A stretch of DNA of 64,000 nucleotides, taken from contig JASANZ010002273.1 of the NCBI GenBank assembly GCA_030849805.1, positions 62,001 to 126,000 of the forward strand. Reading direction: 5' to 3'. The stretch is from Sergeia podlipaevii (Eukaryota > Euglenozoa > Kinetoplastea > Trypanosomatida > Trypanosomatidae). The notes beneath the pieces are model-generated. The model saw nothing but the letters and a program-made list of their open reading frames with translations. It did no database searches and was not told the origin of the DNA. Shown in pieces: positions 51,072-59,573 of this stretch; position 1 is the stretch's first letter; each line of letters opens with the position of its first letter. A program made the translations under genes and the position numbers.

Positions 51072-54000
51072 ATGGGAGTACCCAAATTTGCGGCATGGAT
51101 CACCAAGAAGTATCCACAGATGGTGCAGGACGCATGTCCTCCTGATGTTCATGGGCTTTATATTGATCTCAATGGCCTCATCCACCCTTGCTGTCACAGC
51201 GAGACTGACCCAAGCGTGGCCCAGCAGCCGGAATCCGTGAAGCTGAACAACGTATGCATTGCAGTGGAGACCCTTGTGGCGACGACGACCCCGAGGCAGG
51301 TGGTGTACATCGCTATTGATGGGGTGGCACCGCGCGCGAAGATGAACCAACAGCGCGCGCGACGCTACATGGGACGCGCGGTGCAGCTTGAGAGTAACAT
51401 TCCATCTTCCACTATTGCTGGTGGTGATGTGATTGGTACAGTGTCGCAATTTGTTGATACGGTCGCGGCTATTGAGCGAGAGTTCACCCAGGAAGAGCGT
51501 GCCACTGTGGAGGACGAACTGGACGAGGTCAGCAAGGCACTTGAGGCCGATTCACTATACGGTAATGGCGTTCCTTTGGAAGCTGTTGGTGCGGATGTAG
51601 GCGGTGCTCTGGAGAAGCGGACAGCGCTGCCCGCCGCAGTGCTTGCAGCTCCACCGAAGCGGACCGCGGAGGAGATAGCGGAGGCGGAAGCAGCGGAGAC
51701 GTCCAAGTTTGACAGCAACTGTCTCTCCCCAGGCACGGAGTTTATGACCAAGGTGGCGGCGGTCGTGCGCGCCTACGTGGAGGATCGCCTGCTCGACCCC
51801 ACATCCCGTTGGTACAATCTTACCGTCATTATTTCAGACACGAATACGCCCGGTGAGGGAGAGCACAAGTTGATTGATTTTTTGCGGACTCAGTCGTCCT
51901 TCTCGGGCTTCAATGGCCATGGCAGCCATGTCATCGCTGGCTCTGATGCTGATCTCGTTTTCCTTGCTCTTTCCCTGCATATTCCTCAAGTCTATATTCT
52001 CCGCGATAACGACCGCAGGCCTCCTAGTGCGCGGCTGCAGCAACCAGGCGCAGCTGCCCGGAAGGAGAAGCAGCAGCAACACAGCATCGAGAGCATCACC
52101 AGTGAAGGGACGGACACCGAGACAGACACTGCAGTAGCTGCGGCGGTAGAGAAAGACGCCACCACTGCTGCTAAAAGAAGCAGCAGCAGCACCAGTGAAG
52201 CAGCTGGGGTGCGATCACCAGACAGCCGCGGGCCCAGCGCGAGCGATGCAGCGAACATTACGCCCAATCTCACCTATCAGTATTTTTCTGTGGACGCCGT
52301 GGGTGCGGGCGTGGTCTCAGAAATTTATGAACTTTGTCGCGTAAAAAGTGCGGACGTGGCCACTAATTACGATGTGTCACAACGCCGCGGTGACCATGTC
52401 GCGGCGAACGGCTACGACTTTGATCGAACTCGGGGGCGGGCGGATGCACCACTGCGCGGGGAGGGACGCACGAAAAGCAACAATAGCGGAGCAGGTAAAG
52501 CAATAGAAGCCAACCTGTCAGGGAAGAAGATGAAAGAGGACGACACGGGTGAGCCTCGCACTCGCATGTTTCACCCATGCACCTCCACCTGTAATTCCAA
52601 AATCATTGACGATTTTGTTGTCATGGCGATGCTGATGGGAAATGACTTCATGCCACGCATCCCGAGCGCGTTCTGCGGTGAGAGCGCGATGGATAACTTC
52701 CTAGAGGTGTACGTGAGCGACGTACTGCCCCATGGCTATCTCACTTTCGGCAACCACGATGTGCATCTCATTCAGCTTCGTCGCCTTCTTCATGGTTACG
52801 CGAGGATCGAGGCCAGCTTCTTTCGTCAATACGCCATCAAGAGTGGCCGCATGACCAACGCAGAAGCCGCGTTGCCTCTCCGCAGTGAAGCCGACGAGCG
52901 CTGCTGGCGTACTCCGTATTACCAAACAACTACGATTGGCTTGCAGGGTGTGCAGAAGGCCTGCACCAGCTACATTGAAGGCATCCGATTTGTCTGGCGC
53001 TACTACACTGCTGTGTCGCGGGAAGTGAGCTGGTCTTGGTATTATCCATTTCATCACGGCCCATTCGCGGTGGATCTTGGCGATTTCTTAGGGTCCCAGG
53101 GCCCCAATGTGCAGCTCACGCTCCCTCCTCCTAAGCTAGAGTGCGATCCGCCAAATACCTTTGCGCAGCTGCTGTGCATCCTGCCCCCCTCCAGTCGCCA
53201 TGCTCTCCCCGCCGTGTTTCACTCTCTCATGGTGTCGCCGCCACCGGAGCTGGCAGATACGTTTCCCCGTCGCTGGGTTGTGGACTACACTGCCGCATTT
53301 GAGAAGGAGCACCTTGCTGCGGTGCTCATGCCATTTGCCAACATGGAAGCACTAAAAGCTCATGTCTCAGCAGCGGTATCGAGTTTGTCAGCGGAGGAGC
53401 TGGTTAGGCTCAAGAACTGTGCATTCCACGTTGTTCTACAGCGCAAGCCTGATGGGGTTGATTCTGCCGCCTCGGGTGGAGGCACTCCTCCACCTGCACC
53501 AGCTGAAGCGGCTTCACCCACGAGTGCTGCGTTTAGATTTCAAATACAGGGCGATGGCATCCGTGAGCTCACCGCAGGCGCCGTGCCTTGGGAGCTGCAC
53601 AGCGGTATATACTACAAACAGCTCTGTGAGATCTCACCGGACGCGTGCCGCCCGCGCACGTACTCGTTTACCGTTCCTATCCCTAATCTTTCTCTTCGAC
53701 CTGATGGTTCTCTCGTCCCACAGGAGCGTCGGCCTTTTCGCGGCAGGGCTCGTAAAGGAAAGCATACAGACAAGGAGAGCGTACGCGACAATAGCAGCAG
53801 CAATAAAAATGGTAAAGGCGGCGATGAGTACACGGCGGTTGTGAAGTTTCCCTTCTTTGGCGAATTCCTTGTGTGCGTTTCTGTTGCTGTGCTGATTGCA
53901 TTCGCTTGTGTATTGCTGCCACTGTTCGCTTATGTCCCTACACTGACCTTGCTGATTCAGGCCACTGCAGTAGCCATCACCGCCTTTGCACTTGCTCTTA

Positions 54001-54254
54001 TGCTGGGCATTCTGGTCTCCTCCGGCTGGAAGGGCTTCCCTGTGCACCGCAACAACATCTACACCGCTTATGTCGACTGGCTGTGTCCTGAGTGCAACTT
54101 TATGAATTTTTCCAGAAACGTGCGCTGCTTCTTCTGCCAGGCTCCGTGTGACCCACGCAGGGCATGGGGACTGTTCAGCGGGAAAGGGGAGTCGCAGCCA
54201 CCGCTGATGGACCCCAACCACACATCGTATTGTGTGCCCTTTGGGTTTGCTTGA
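51072..54254 (+). CDS. XRN-type 5'-3' exoribonuclease with two membrane segments and a RanBP2 zinc finger
   Basis: A 1060-residue protein starting with the invariant XRN N-terminus (MGVPKFAAWI). The metal-binding acidic residues are all visible: YIDLNGLIH, AIDGVAPRAKMNQQRARR, NTPGEGEHKLIDF, GSDADLVFLAL and MGNDFMPRIP. So the 5'-3' exonuclease core is intact and should degrade 5'-monophosphate RNA. Disordered inserts split it (about 165-235 and 315-400). After the core, two hydrophobic helices lie at about 930-950 and 958-982. Then a RanBP2-type zinc finger has exact spacing W-x-C-x2-C-x3-N-x6-C-x2-C (Trp1003, Cys1005, 1008, 1019, 1022). Trypanosomes have four XRN genes (XRNA-D); I cannot assign which one. 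A membrane anchor is not a feature of the classical Xrn1 or Xrn2/Rat1. The frame upstream of 51072 is T-tract sequence. Confidence 0.88.
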   Translation: MGVPKFAAWITKKYPQMVQDACPPDVHGLYIDLNGLIHPCCHSETDPSVAQQPESVKLNNVCIAVETLVATTTPRQVVYIAIDGVAPRAKMNQQRARRYMGRAVQLESNIPSSTIAGGDVIGTVSQFVDTVAAIEREFTQEERATVEDELDEVSKALEADSLYGNGVPLEAVGADVGGALEKRTALPAAVLAAPPKRTAEEIAEAEAAETSKFDSNCLSPGTEFMTKVAAVVRAYVEDRLLDPTSRWYNLTVIISDTNTPGEGEHKLIDFLRTQSSFSGFNGHGSHVIAGSDADLVFLALSLHIPQVYILRDNDRRPPSARLQQPGAAARKEKQQQHSIESITSEGTDTETDTAVAAAVEKDATTAAKRSSSSTSEAAGVRSPDSRGPSASDAANITPNLTYQYFSVDAVGAGVVSEIYELCRVKSADVATNYDVSQRRGDHVAANGYDFDRTRGRADAPLRGEGRTKSNNSGAGKAIEANLSGKKMKEDDTGEPRTRMFHPCTSTCNSKIIDDFVVMAMLMGNDFMPRIPSAFCGESAMDNFLEVYVSDVLPHGYLTFGNHDVHLIQLRRLLHGYARIEASFFRQYAIKSGRMTNAEAALPLRSEADERCWRTPYYQTTTIGLQGVQKACTSYIEGIRFVWRYYTAVSREVSWSWYYPFHHGPFAVDLGDFLGSQGPNVQLTLPPPKLECDPPNTFAQLLCILPPSSRHALPAVFHSLMVSPPPELADTFPRRWVVDYTAAFEKEHLAAVLMPFANMEALKAHVSAAVSSLSAEELVRLKNCAFHVVLQRKPDGVDSAASGGGTPPPAPAEAASPTSAAFRFQIQGDGIRELTAGAVPWELHSGIYYKQLCEISPDACRPRTYSFTVPIPNLSLRPDGSLVPQERRPFRGRARKGKHTDKESVRDNSSSNKNGKGGDEYTAVVKFPFFGEFLVCVSVAVLIAFACVLLPLFAYVPTLTLLIQATAVAITAFALALMLGILVSSGWKGFPVHRNNIYTAYVDWLCPECNFMNFSRNVRCFFCQAPCDPRRAWGLFSGKGESQPPLMDPNHTSYCVPFGFA

Positions 54255-54447
54255 TACCAATGAAGAAAATAAGGGAGAAGGAAAGAAAGAAATAGAGAGA
54301 AGAGGGGGGGGGGAGACAAAGTGACGGCGATGATGAGATCAGTAGCAAAACAACAAGTCGCGCCTTGATAGGTGGAGATACAAAAAAAAAAAGGAAAATG
54401 AATCGCACACGGCTTTAGTGTTCTCATTTTTTTTTTGACTTTATTTC

Positions 54448-54469
54448 ATTCGCTTTATGCAAAGCGAAT
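54448..54469. other. Perfect inverted repeat (9-bp stem, 4-nt loop)
   Basis: ATTCGCTTT-ATGC-AAAGCGAAT, about 190 nt downstream of the exonuclease stop codon. A near copy of the core (GCTTTATGCAAAG followed by YGAA) occurs at 61572-61588. It could form a stem-loop in the 3'UTR. Not followed by a T run, and rho-independent termination is not expected in this lineage. Confidence 0.45.
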
Positions 54470-54845
54470 CAAGGCAAAGCAATAAATTTCTATTAGCGAC
54501 AAACAATATCGAAGTTTTAATATCTATTCAGTTGTTATCGATAAAAAACGGGTTGCGTCTTGTTCTGTTTGATGGTGGAAGCTGATCGTTTCAACGAAGG
54601 AGAGGGCGGAGGGGGGGGGGGAGATGCTAAGACATTATATATATATATATAGAGAGAGAGAGAAGAACTATACGTCTACATATGTATGTGTGATTCCATA
54701 GACACATATTCTTTACGCTTCAAATAGCACAAGCACGATATACCACATTCAGAGCAACCATACACCTATCAATACACATCTTTACTGTTTCTATCAGTCG
54801 GCTTCCTTTTTTTTTTCTTTACACACATCATATCTGCTTATCTAG

Positions 54846-54876
54846 AAAAAAGGAAAAAAGGAAAAAAGGAAAAAGA
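54846..54876 (+). repeat. AAAAAAGG tandem repeat in the 5'UTR
   Basis: Three full and one partial copies of an A6G2 unit lie between the splice acceptor and the ATG of the UDP-sugar pyrophosphorylase gene. Confidence 0.7.
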
Positions 54877-54898
54877 ATTCGAAGAAAAAAAAAGAAAT

Positions 54899-56893
54899 AT
54901 GAGCAGCCAGCCTACACTACTAGAACTGCATGCCCTCCGCGAGGAGCTCAGCTCGATTGAACTGGACCAAGGCCACATCTTCAAGGACTGGCCAAACCAT
55001 CCACTGGACTACTCTGCAGATCAAGTGGCACTTCTCAGTGAACTCTACCAGTTCCAGTCTTGCTATCCTGGAGGGGTGCAGAAGTACATTCGCACTGGGC
55101 GGCACCTGCTTAACGCAGAGAGTGAGGAAGCCAACACGCTGGCTCAGTTAGAGATGCCGCCCCTTCTCTATCATTCCCCCTCCCTCCTGCAGCAATCTGA
55201 GGCACTGGCGCAGCTGGAGTCGCAAGGCATGCAACTGCTGAAAAAGACCGTGTTTGTGCTCGTCGCTGGTGGTTTGGGCGAGAGACTCGGGTATCCAGGC
55301 ATTAAGACCGGCCTTCCTGTGGAGACCGCGACGTGGACGACCTACCTCGAGCACTATATTGACTGGGCACGACGGGTCAGTGGGTGCTGGGATGAAGTTC
55401 CTTTTGTGATCATGACCTCAGACGACACGCACGAGCGCACGGTGGAACTGCTCAAGCAGCTCCAATACAGCGGCATGCGTAACTTGCGCCTGCTGAAACA
55501 GGAGACCGTCTTGTGCTTCACCGATAGCGCAGCTCATCTGGCAACAGACGCAGAAGGAAAGTTACTGCGCAAGCCACACGGCCACGGTGATGTCCACTCT
55601 CTTATCTACAGAGCCATGGAGAAGGCAGAGGCCCTGTCAGGTCCCACAGGCAGCGATGTCGATACGGCTCCTGCTGCATCCTCTTCGTCGTCTGCCGTGT
55701 CTGCGCGAGCCTCTCCGACCTCGTCGTCCTTGGCATTGTCAGCGAGTGGCGGCATTTCTCTTGTAGACTCGTGGATTCGCAAGGGCTACGAGTACATTAC
55801 ATTCTTCCAGGATACCAACGCTCCAGCCACGCTCACTACACCCATCAGCCTTGCTATCAGCGAGCGTGAGCAGCTCGACATGAACTTTACCTGCATTCCG
55901 CGCCTGCCTAAGGAGGCAATTGGCTTGCTGTGCCACACAATGAAGGACAGCGGGGCACCGTGGCACACGTGCAATGTGGAGTACAACGTATTCGAGGTGG
56001 TTGCGAAGACGTTAACGAAGGAGGGGGGCGACGTCGCTGCGCAAGGGAGTGAGTACTCCGCGTTCCCTGGCAGCATCAACACCCTCCTCTTTAAGCTCTC
56101 TTCTTACCAGAAACTGCTGGCGTCTTCACACGGCTCCGTGCCAGAGTTTATTAACCCCAAATATGCAGACCGCACCCGTCGCGCATTCAAGAAGCCCGCC
56201 CGGGTCGAGTCGCTGATGCAGGACTTTGCTTTACTTTATAAAGAAGGCAGGCATCGCGTGGGTGGCACTGTGTTTGAACGTTTTTTGTATCAACCGGTGA
56301 AGAACTCGTTGGCGGAGGCAGCACGCAAAGTGGCAGACGAGGGTATCAGTGCGTGTTGCGCCTTGACTGGTGAGGCAGATTTTTATGAGCTGATGCGGCG
56401 CCGTATCAAGGCGGTTGGGGTACCTCTGGTCTACGACATGGAGCCCCAAGTGCGACTTCACGGAGCGGAAGAGCAGCTTTATGCGCACATTTTCCCAATT
56501 ATCGTGCTGGATGCTGCAGCTGGTCGCCATGCTTCACTGGAGGAGCTGGCGCGGGTTTTTCCAAATCCCCTTTGTGTTCACATCAGCCCCAGCAGCTCAC
56601 TGATCATTGAAGGTCGAGTCGTGATTGAGAGCTTGACTCTCGATGGACATCTGCAAGTCTGTGGGCCAGCGTGGCACAGTGATGCGGAGACCATCTCGAC
56701 GGCACCACCGGCATTAGTTATTCGCGATATGGATGTGCGGAACGACGCGTGGAGTGTGCGTGTGATCTCGCCTGAGGAAGCCGAGGGCTTGCGTGAGGCC
56801 GATCTTATTCGCGGCTTTGTGCTTGAGAAGACCGCTGGGAAGACGATCATGTCCTCCCCGAGTTCTGCCTCTCCTGAGCCGGCGAAACTGTAG
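54899..56893 (+). CDS. UDP-sugar pyrophosphorylase (EC 2.7.7.64)
   Basis: A 664-residue protein of the UDPGP/USP nucleotidyltransferase family. It uses UTP and a sugar-1-phosphate to make UDP-sugars with broad specificity. The nucleotide-binding loop is VLVAGGLGERLGYPGIKTGLP (from about residue 120, cited in part). Further family blocks are PFVIMTSDDTH, RKPHGHGDVHSLIYR, YITFFQDTNAP, MNFTCIPRLPKEAIG and FPGSINTLLFKL. The C-terminal third carries the left-handed helix-like region (ISPSSSLIIEG and following). Only a Ser/Ala insertion (about 255-285) sets it apart from the roughly 630-residue Leishmania enzyme. The substrates feed galactose, arabinose and xylose into surface glycoconjugates. T. 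brucei lacks this enzyme, so its presence points to another lineage. Confidence 0.92.
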   Translation: MSSQPTLLELHALREELSSIELDQGHIFKDWPNHPLDYSADQVALLSELYQFQSCYPGGVQKYIRTGRHLLNAESEEANTLAQLEMPPLLYHSPSLLQQSEALAQLESQGMQLLKKTVFVLVAGGLGERLGYPGIKTGLPVETATWTTYLEHYIDWARRVSGCWDEVPFVIMTSDDTHERTVELLKQLQYSGMRNLRLLKQETVLCFTDSAAHLATDAEGKLLRKPHGHGDVHSLIYRAMEKAEALSGPTGSDVDTAPAASSSSSAVSARASPTSSSLALSASGGISLVDSWIRKGYEYITFFQDTNAPATLTTPISLAISEREQLDMNFTCIPRLPKEAIGLLCHTMKDSGAPWHTCNVEYNVFEVVAKTLTKEGGDVAAQGSEYSAFPGSINTLLFKLSSYQKLLASSHGSVPEFINPKYADRTRRAFKKPARVESLMQDFALLYKEGRHRVGGTVFERFLYQPVKNSLAEAARKVADEGISACCALTGEADFYELMRRRIKAVGVPLVYDMEPQVRLHGAEEQLYAHIFPIIVLDAAAGRHASLEELARVFPNPLCVHISPSSSLIIEGRVVIESLTLDGHLQVCGPAWHSDAETISTAPPALVIRDMDVRNDAWSVRVISPEEAEGLREADLIRGFVLEKTAGKTIMSSPSSASPEPAKL

Positions 56894-57693
56894 CTGATAC
56901 GTGATTGGTTCATTATATGGACGTCACGGGAGTGGCGATGTCGTATGTTGCAAAGGAAAACGTAGAAACAGCGAAAGCGAGAGGGAGCAGCTATCGAAGA
57001 TTGTGTGCGCCACGTAATGTGGTGTGCGCGCGTGTGTGGCGAGCTGCTTATGTTGCTATACTCAGTTTCCTTTTTATATATCTTACTCGTGTATCTAACA
57101 GTTGCGCGGCGTGGACACGATATGTTTGTTTACAGAAGCGATCGTTTCCATTTTCAAAACAATGAGAAAGGTGGGGGAAAACATTTGTATCGCTATCAAA
57201 AGGTGTGTAGTGTTTAAATCAGAGTACGATCGTATGGGGTGTATATTTATAAAAGCAGCAACAACAACAACAACAAGGTTACAGACATATATTATCGCGT
57301 CCTTGTCCCTTTAGCGTGTGTGACTTTCACGAAATGGCTCACTAACAAGGGACCCAATAGTGGGTTGCGAGGTTAGGACGTATTGATGATAACAGCAATT
57401 GTTGATATATATATTTTTTGGTTTTGTGTTGTATGCGCATTTGTACTTAATACTGGTTTTTTTTTTTACTGTCTTATTCGTTCTTTTATGTGTACTCATT
57501 GATGTATCTATTTTGTGTCTGAGCAAGAACTGTCACATCCTACCTACAGTTGCCCCCCCCCCCCCCCAAGGTCTTTCAACTTTTATATCGTAGAGAACGA
57601 AGAGGGAGAACCAGAGAGTATCTCGTAAAGATTAGTGCCTTACAGAGCTGAAGTAAGAAAAAGAGAACAAAAGAGATACTAGGGAAGCTGAAA
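56894..57693. other. Intergenic region
   Basis: No credible gene; the short frames here are 3'UTR-like. A run of 15 Cs (57553-57567) followed by AAG (57568-57570) precedes the next gene, with a second possible AG at 57602-57603. No ATG lies between these and 57694. Confidence 0.55.
57553..57567 (+). promoter_or_regulatory. Poly-C tract, possible polypyrimidine tract of the next gene
   Basis: Fifteen consecutive Cs followed by AAG. Other acceptors in this window use T-rich or mixed tracts, so a pure C run is unusual. A weaker mixed tract and AG follow at 57571-57603. Confidence 0.4.
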
Positions 57694-59052
57694 ATGCCTT
57701 TGATTCTGAGAGTATGTACTCTTGTACAGGAGACTGAGTCACGTACAGAGTGTCGCCACGGTGCCATTGCTCCTGTCTGGCTGTGGGTACCGCTTTACAC
57801 ATCTACTACCACCGGCGCTGTCATTGAGCACGCGCGTCAGAGGGTGAAGACTGAAGTACACACAACACTCTCCACCTCACCATTCTCGGTCATCTCAAGC
57901 AGACCTCTCACTTTCCCTCGTGTTGTGCAGGAGAGCAGCGAGGAGGTGGAGGAGGACACTGTGTGGTGTTTGTGCTGCCAGGACGTACAGGGGCAGTTCC
58001 GGTTCTGTGGGGACTCTAGTCTATTCGCAAGGACTTGCCTTGCGCGCATGCCCTTTGTGGCGGACGTCGCCGTACAATCGCAGTTGCGCTTTGCAGCAGA
58101 GGTGGCACGATGTGGGGAGGCCGCTGTTGCTTCTTCTTCTTCTCAAGATAGATCTAACGATGGAGGAGAAGGTAGTGAGCACCAGGCACTGGTGGCTGCG
58201 CTTGCCACTATCGAAGGTGGCAATACAAAATGTGCCTTTCTTCATGCCGTGTTACTCCCCGCGCAGACACTACGGCAGTGCAACCCTCAGTTCCTCGGTG
58301 GCAGCTCTTCATCGAAACGAGATGCGAGAGGAGAAGGAGGAGTTGGAAGTAGAGAGGAGGCACGTGCTGTGCAGCTGCTGGATGTGGTTTACATTCCAGT
58401 GGAACTGAGCGCGGATCCACCGTTGGCTGCGAGAACCACACAGCAGCAACAACAGGTAGTGAACAGGGAGAAACCATTGACACTGGAGCATAGCGTGTCT
58501 ACGCACTTGTCGGTGGACACACACCCGCTTCATACCGGCGATCATAAAGTTGGAGGTCCTTCGCAGGACGGTCTTTTTAAAGATACCAAGTTGTCCGGTA
58601 GTTCCGTACAGAGGTCTAGCTCGCCGCTGGTGGCGTCACCCCCCAAAGTGCGATCCCACGACAGGGAGGCAGTGGCGTCTCTGCGTATCAAGGAGGAAGC
58701 GGTGCGCAGGCGGTTGGAGGCAGCGCGCCTGGCTTATGAGGCCGCATGTGCCCGGCATGATCTACACATGGAGCACATCACCAGTCTTGCACCTCACCCA
58801 CAGGCACGGGATAGTGGGCGGACAGGGACAGAGGATAAGGGGGAGGACCGAGTTGCTACGAGCGCGGACCCGGAATTGCGGGCTCTCCTCGAGCGTCGCT
58901 TGCTGCTTCGTCAAGAGCTTGTCAAATGCGATGACGCCGCCGCTGCGTGTGAGCGGCTGCTAGGTCTTATTGCAGTCTGCGAAGGAGAGAAGCGTGATGC
59001 AGTAGCACGCACGAAGCAGCTGCTGCAAGTTGTAGAGGCACGTGGGGGTTAG
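57694..59052 (+). CDS. Unrecognised protein with C-terminal coiled coil
   Basis: A 452-residue protein. The N-terminal half looks folded, with an ordered mix of Trp, Tyr, Val and Cys (APVWLWVPLY, VWCLCCQD, and QFRFCGDSS near residues 90-110). A Ser/Gly/Gln-rich linker spans about 170-325. The C-terminus is helical with heptad-like Leu/Ala spacing (about 328-365 and 395-450: LRIKEEAVRRRLEAARLAYE, then LLERRLLLRQELVKC), suggesting a coiled coil. The CC and CxxxxxC pairs do not match a zinc finger I know. The first ATG after the acceptor region is 57694. No family recognised. Confidence 0.75.
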   Translation: MPLILRVCTLVQETESRTECRHGAIAPVWLWVPLYTSTTTGAVIEHARQRVKTEVHTTLSTSPFSVISSRPLTFPRVVQESSEEVEEDTVWCLCCQDVQGQFRFCGDSSLFARTCLARMPFVADVAVQSQLRFAAEVARCGEAAVASSSSQDRSNDGGEGSEHQALVAALATIEGGNTKCAFLHAVLLPAQTLRQCNPQFLGGSSSSKRDARGEGGVGSREEARAVQLLDVVYIPVELSADPPLAARTTQQQQQVVNREKPLTLEHSVSTHLSVDTHPLHTGDHKVGGPSQDGLFKDTKLSGSSVQRSSSPLVASPPKVRSHDREAVASLRIKEEAVRRRLEAARLAYEAACARHDLHMEHITSLAPHPQARDSGRTGTEDKGEDRVATSADPELRALLERRLLLRQELVKCDDAAAACERLLGLIAVCEGEKRDAVARTKQLLQVVEARGG

Positions 59053-59573
59053 AAAAGGTAGGATGTGTAGTGTTGGTGGGATGAACTGGGGGAGAGGGGG
59101 GGGGGACGAATTGATGGGGATGCCGATATCCATTTTCATTGCATTTTTTTTTTTGCTCTTCGGTTGCACTTTTCTATTTCTCTCTACACACGTTGAGTTG
59201 GTTTTTGAGGCGATTGCATTTGCCTTTGTACATTTATATTTTTATGAATAGGCTATTCATACAGACGAGAGAGAGAAGGATGGAAATATTCTACAAGTTT
59301 ATTGTGGGAGTAAGCACTGGGGAGCGTCAGAGAGAACTGCCCACTTTATACATATACGCCATTGAGGTATTTGGAGGCAGCTTGCTGTTGAACTGCTCTA
59401 TTCATTTTTTTCTTCTCGCGTTTTAATGATTGCTTTCTGCCTTACTCTTTTTTTTTCTTTCACTTTGGAAGCGTATATGTGACGCTGCAGTTCAACAAAC
59501 AATATTGCCATACACACACACACACACACACACTTCGGTGAAGAAGATTGAACCCCACTCACTATTTGTATTT
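59053..59573. other. Intergenic region
   Basis: No gene. G10 at 59096-59105, a T run, and a CA repeat (59512-59534). A T/C tract (59444-59464) with AG at 59470-59471 is the likely acceptor for the next gene; a start-stop hexamer ATGTGA (59477-59482) follows it. The alternative AG at 59489-59490 would exclude that hexamer. Confidence 0.55.
59477..59482 (+). promoter_or_regulatory. Minimal start-stop upstream ORF (ATGTGA)
   Basis: If splicing uses AG 59470-59471, this ATG with an immediate stop is the first start in the mRNA, 97 nt before the main ATG at 59574. If splicing uses AG 59489-59490 it is removed. Confidence 0.35.

Larger units (their letters stand above)
54255..54898. other. Intergenic region
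   Basis: No gene. Contains G-runs at 54304-54313 and 54611-54621, a perfect 9-bp hairpin (54448-54469) and TA/GA repeats (54638-54662). The T/C tract 54802-54820 with AG at 54844-54845 is the acceptor for the pyrophosphorylase; the 5'UTR (53 nt) is purine-only for most of its length. Confidence 0.6.

Noticed and set aside
56905..57165. 86-residue frame after the pyrophosphorylase gene
   Set aside because: No domain, no acceptor close upstream, composition like other 3'UTR sequence here.
59430..59573. Hydrophobic N-terminal extension of the 59574 gene
   Set aside because: Starts at TTG and reads through the T/C tract and CA repeat that serve as untranslated sequence.
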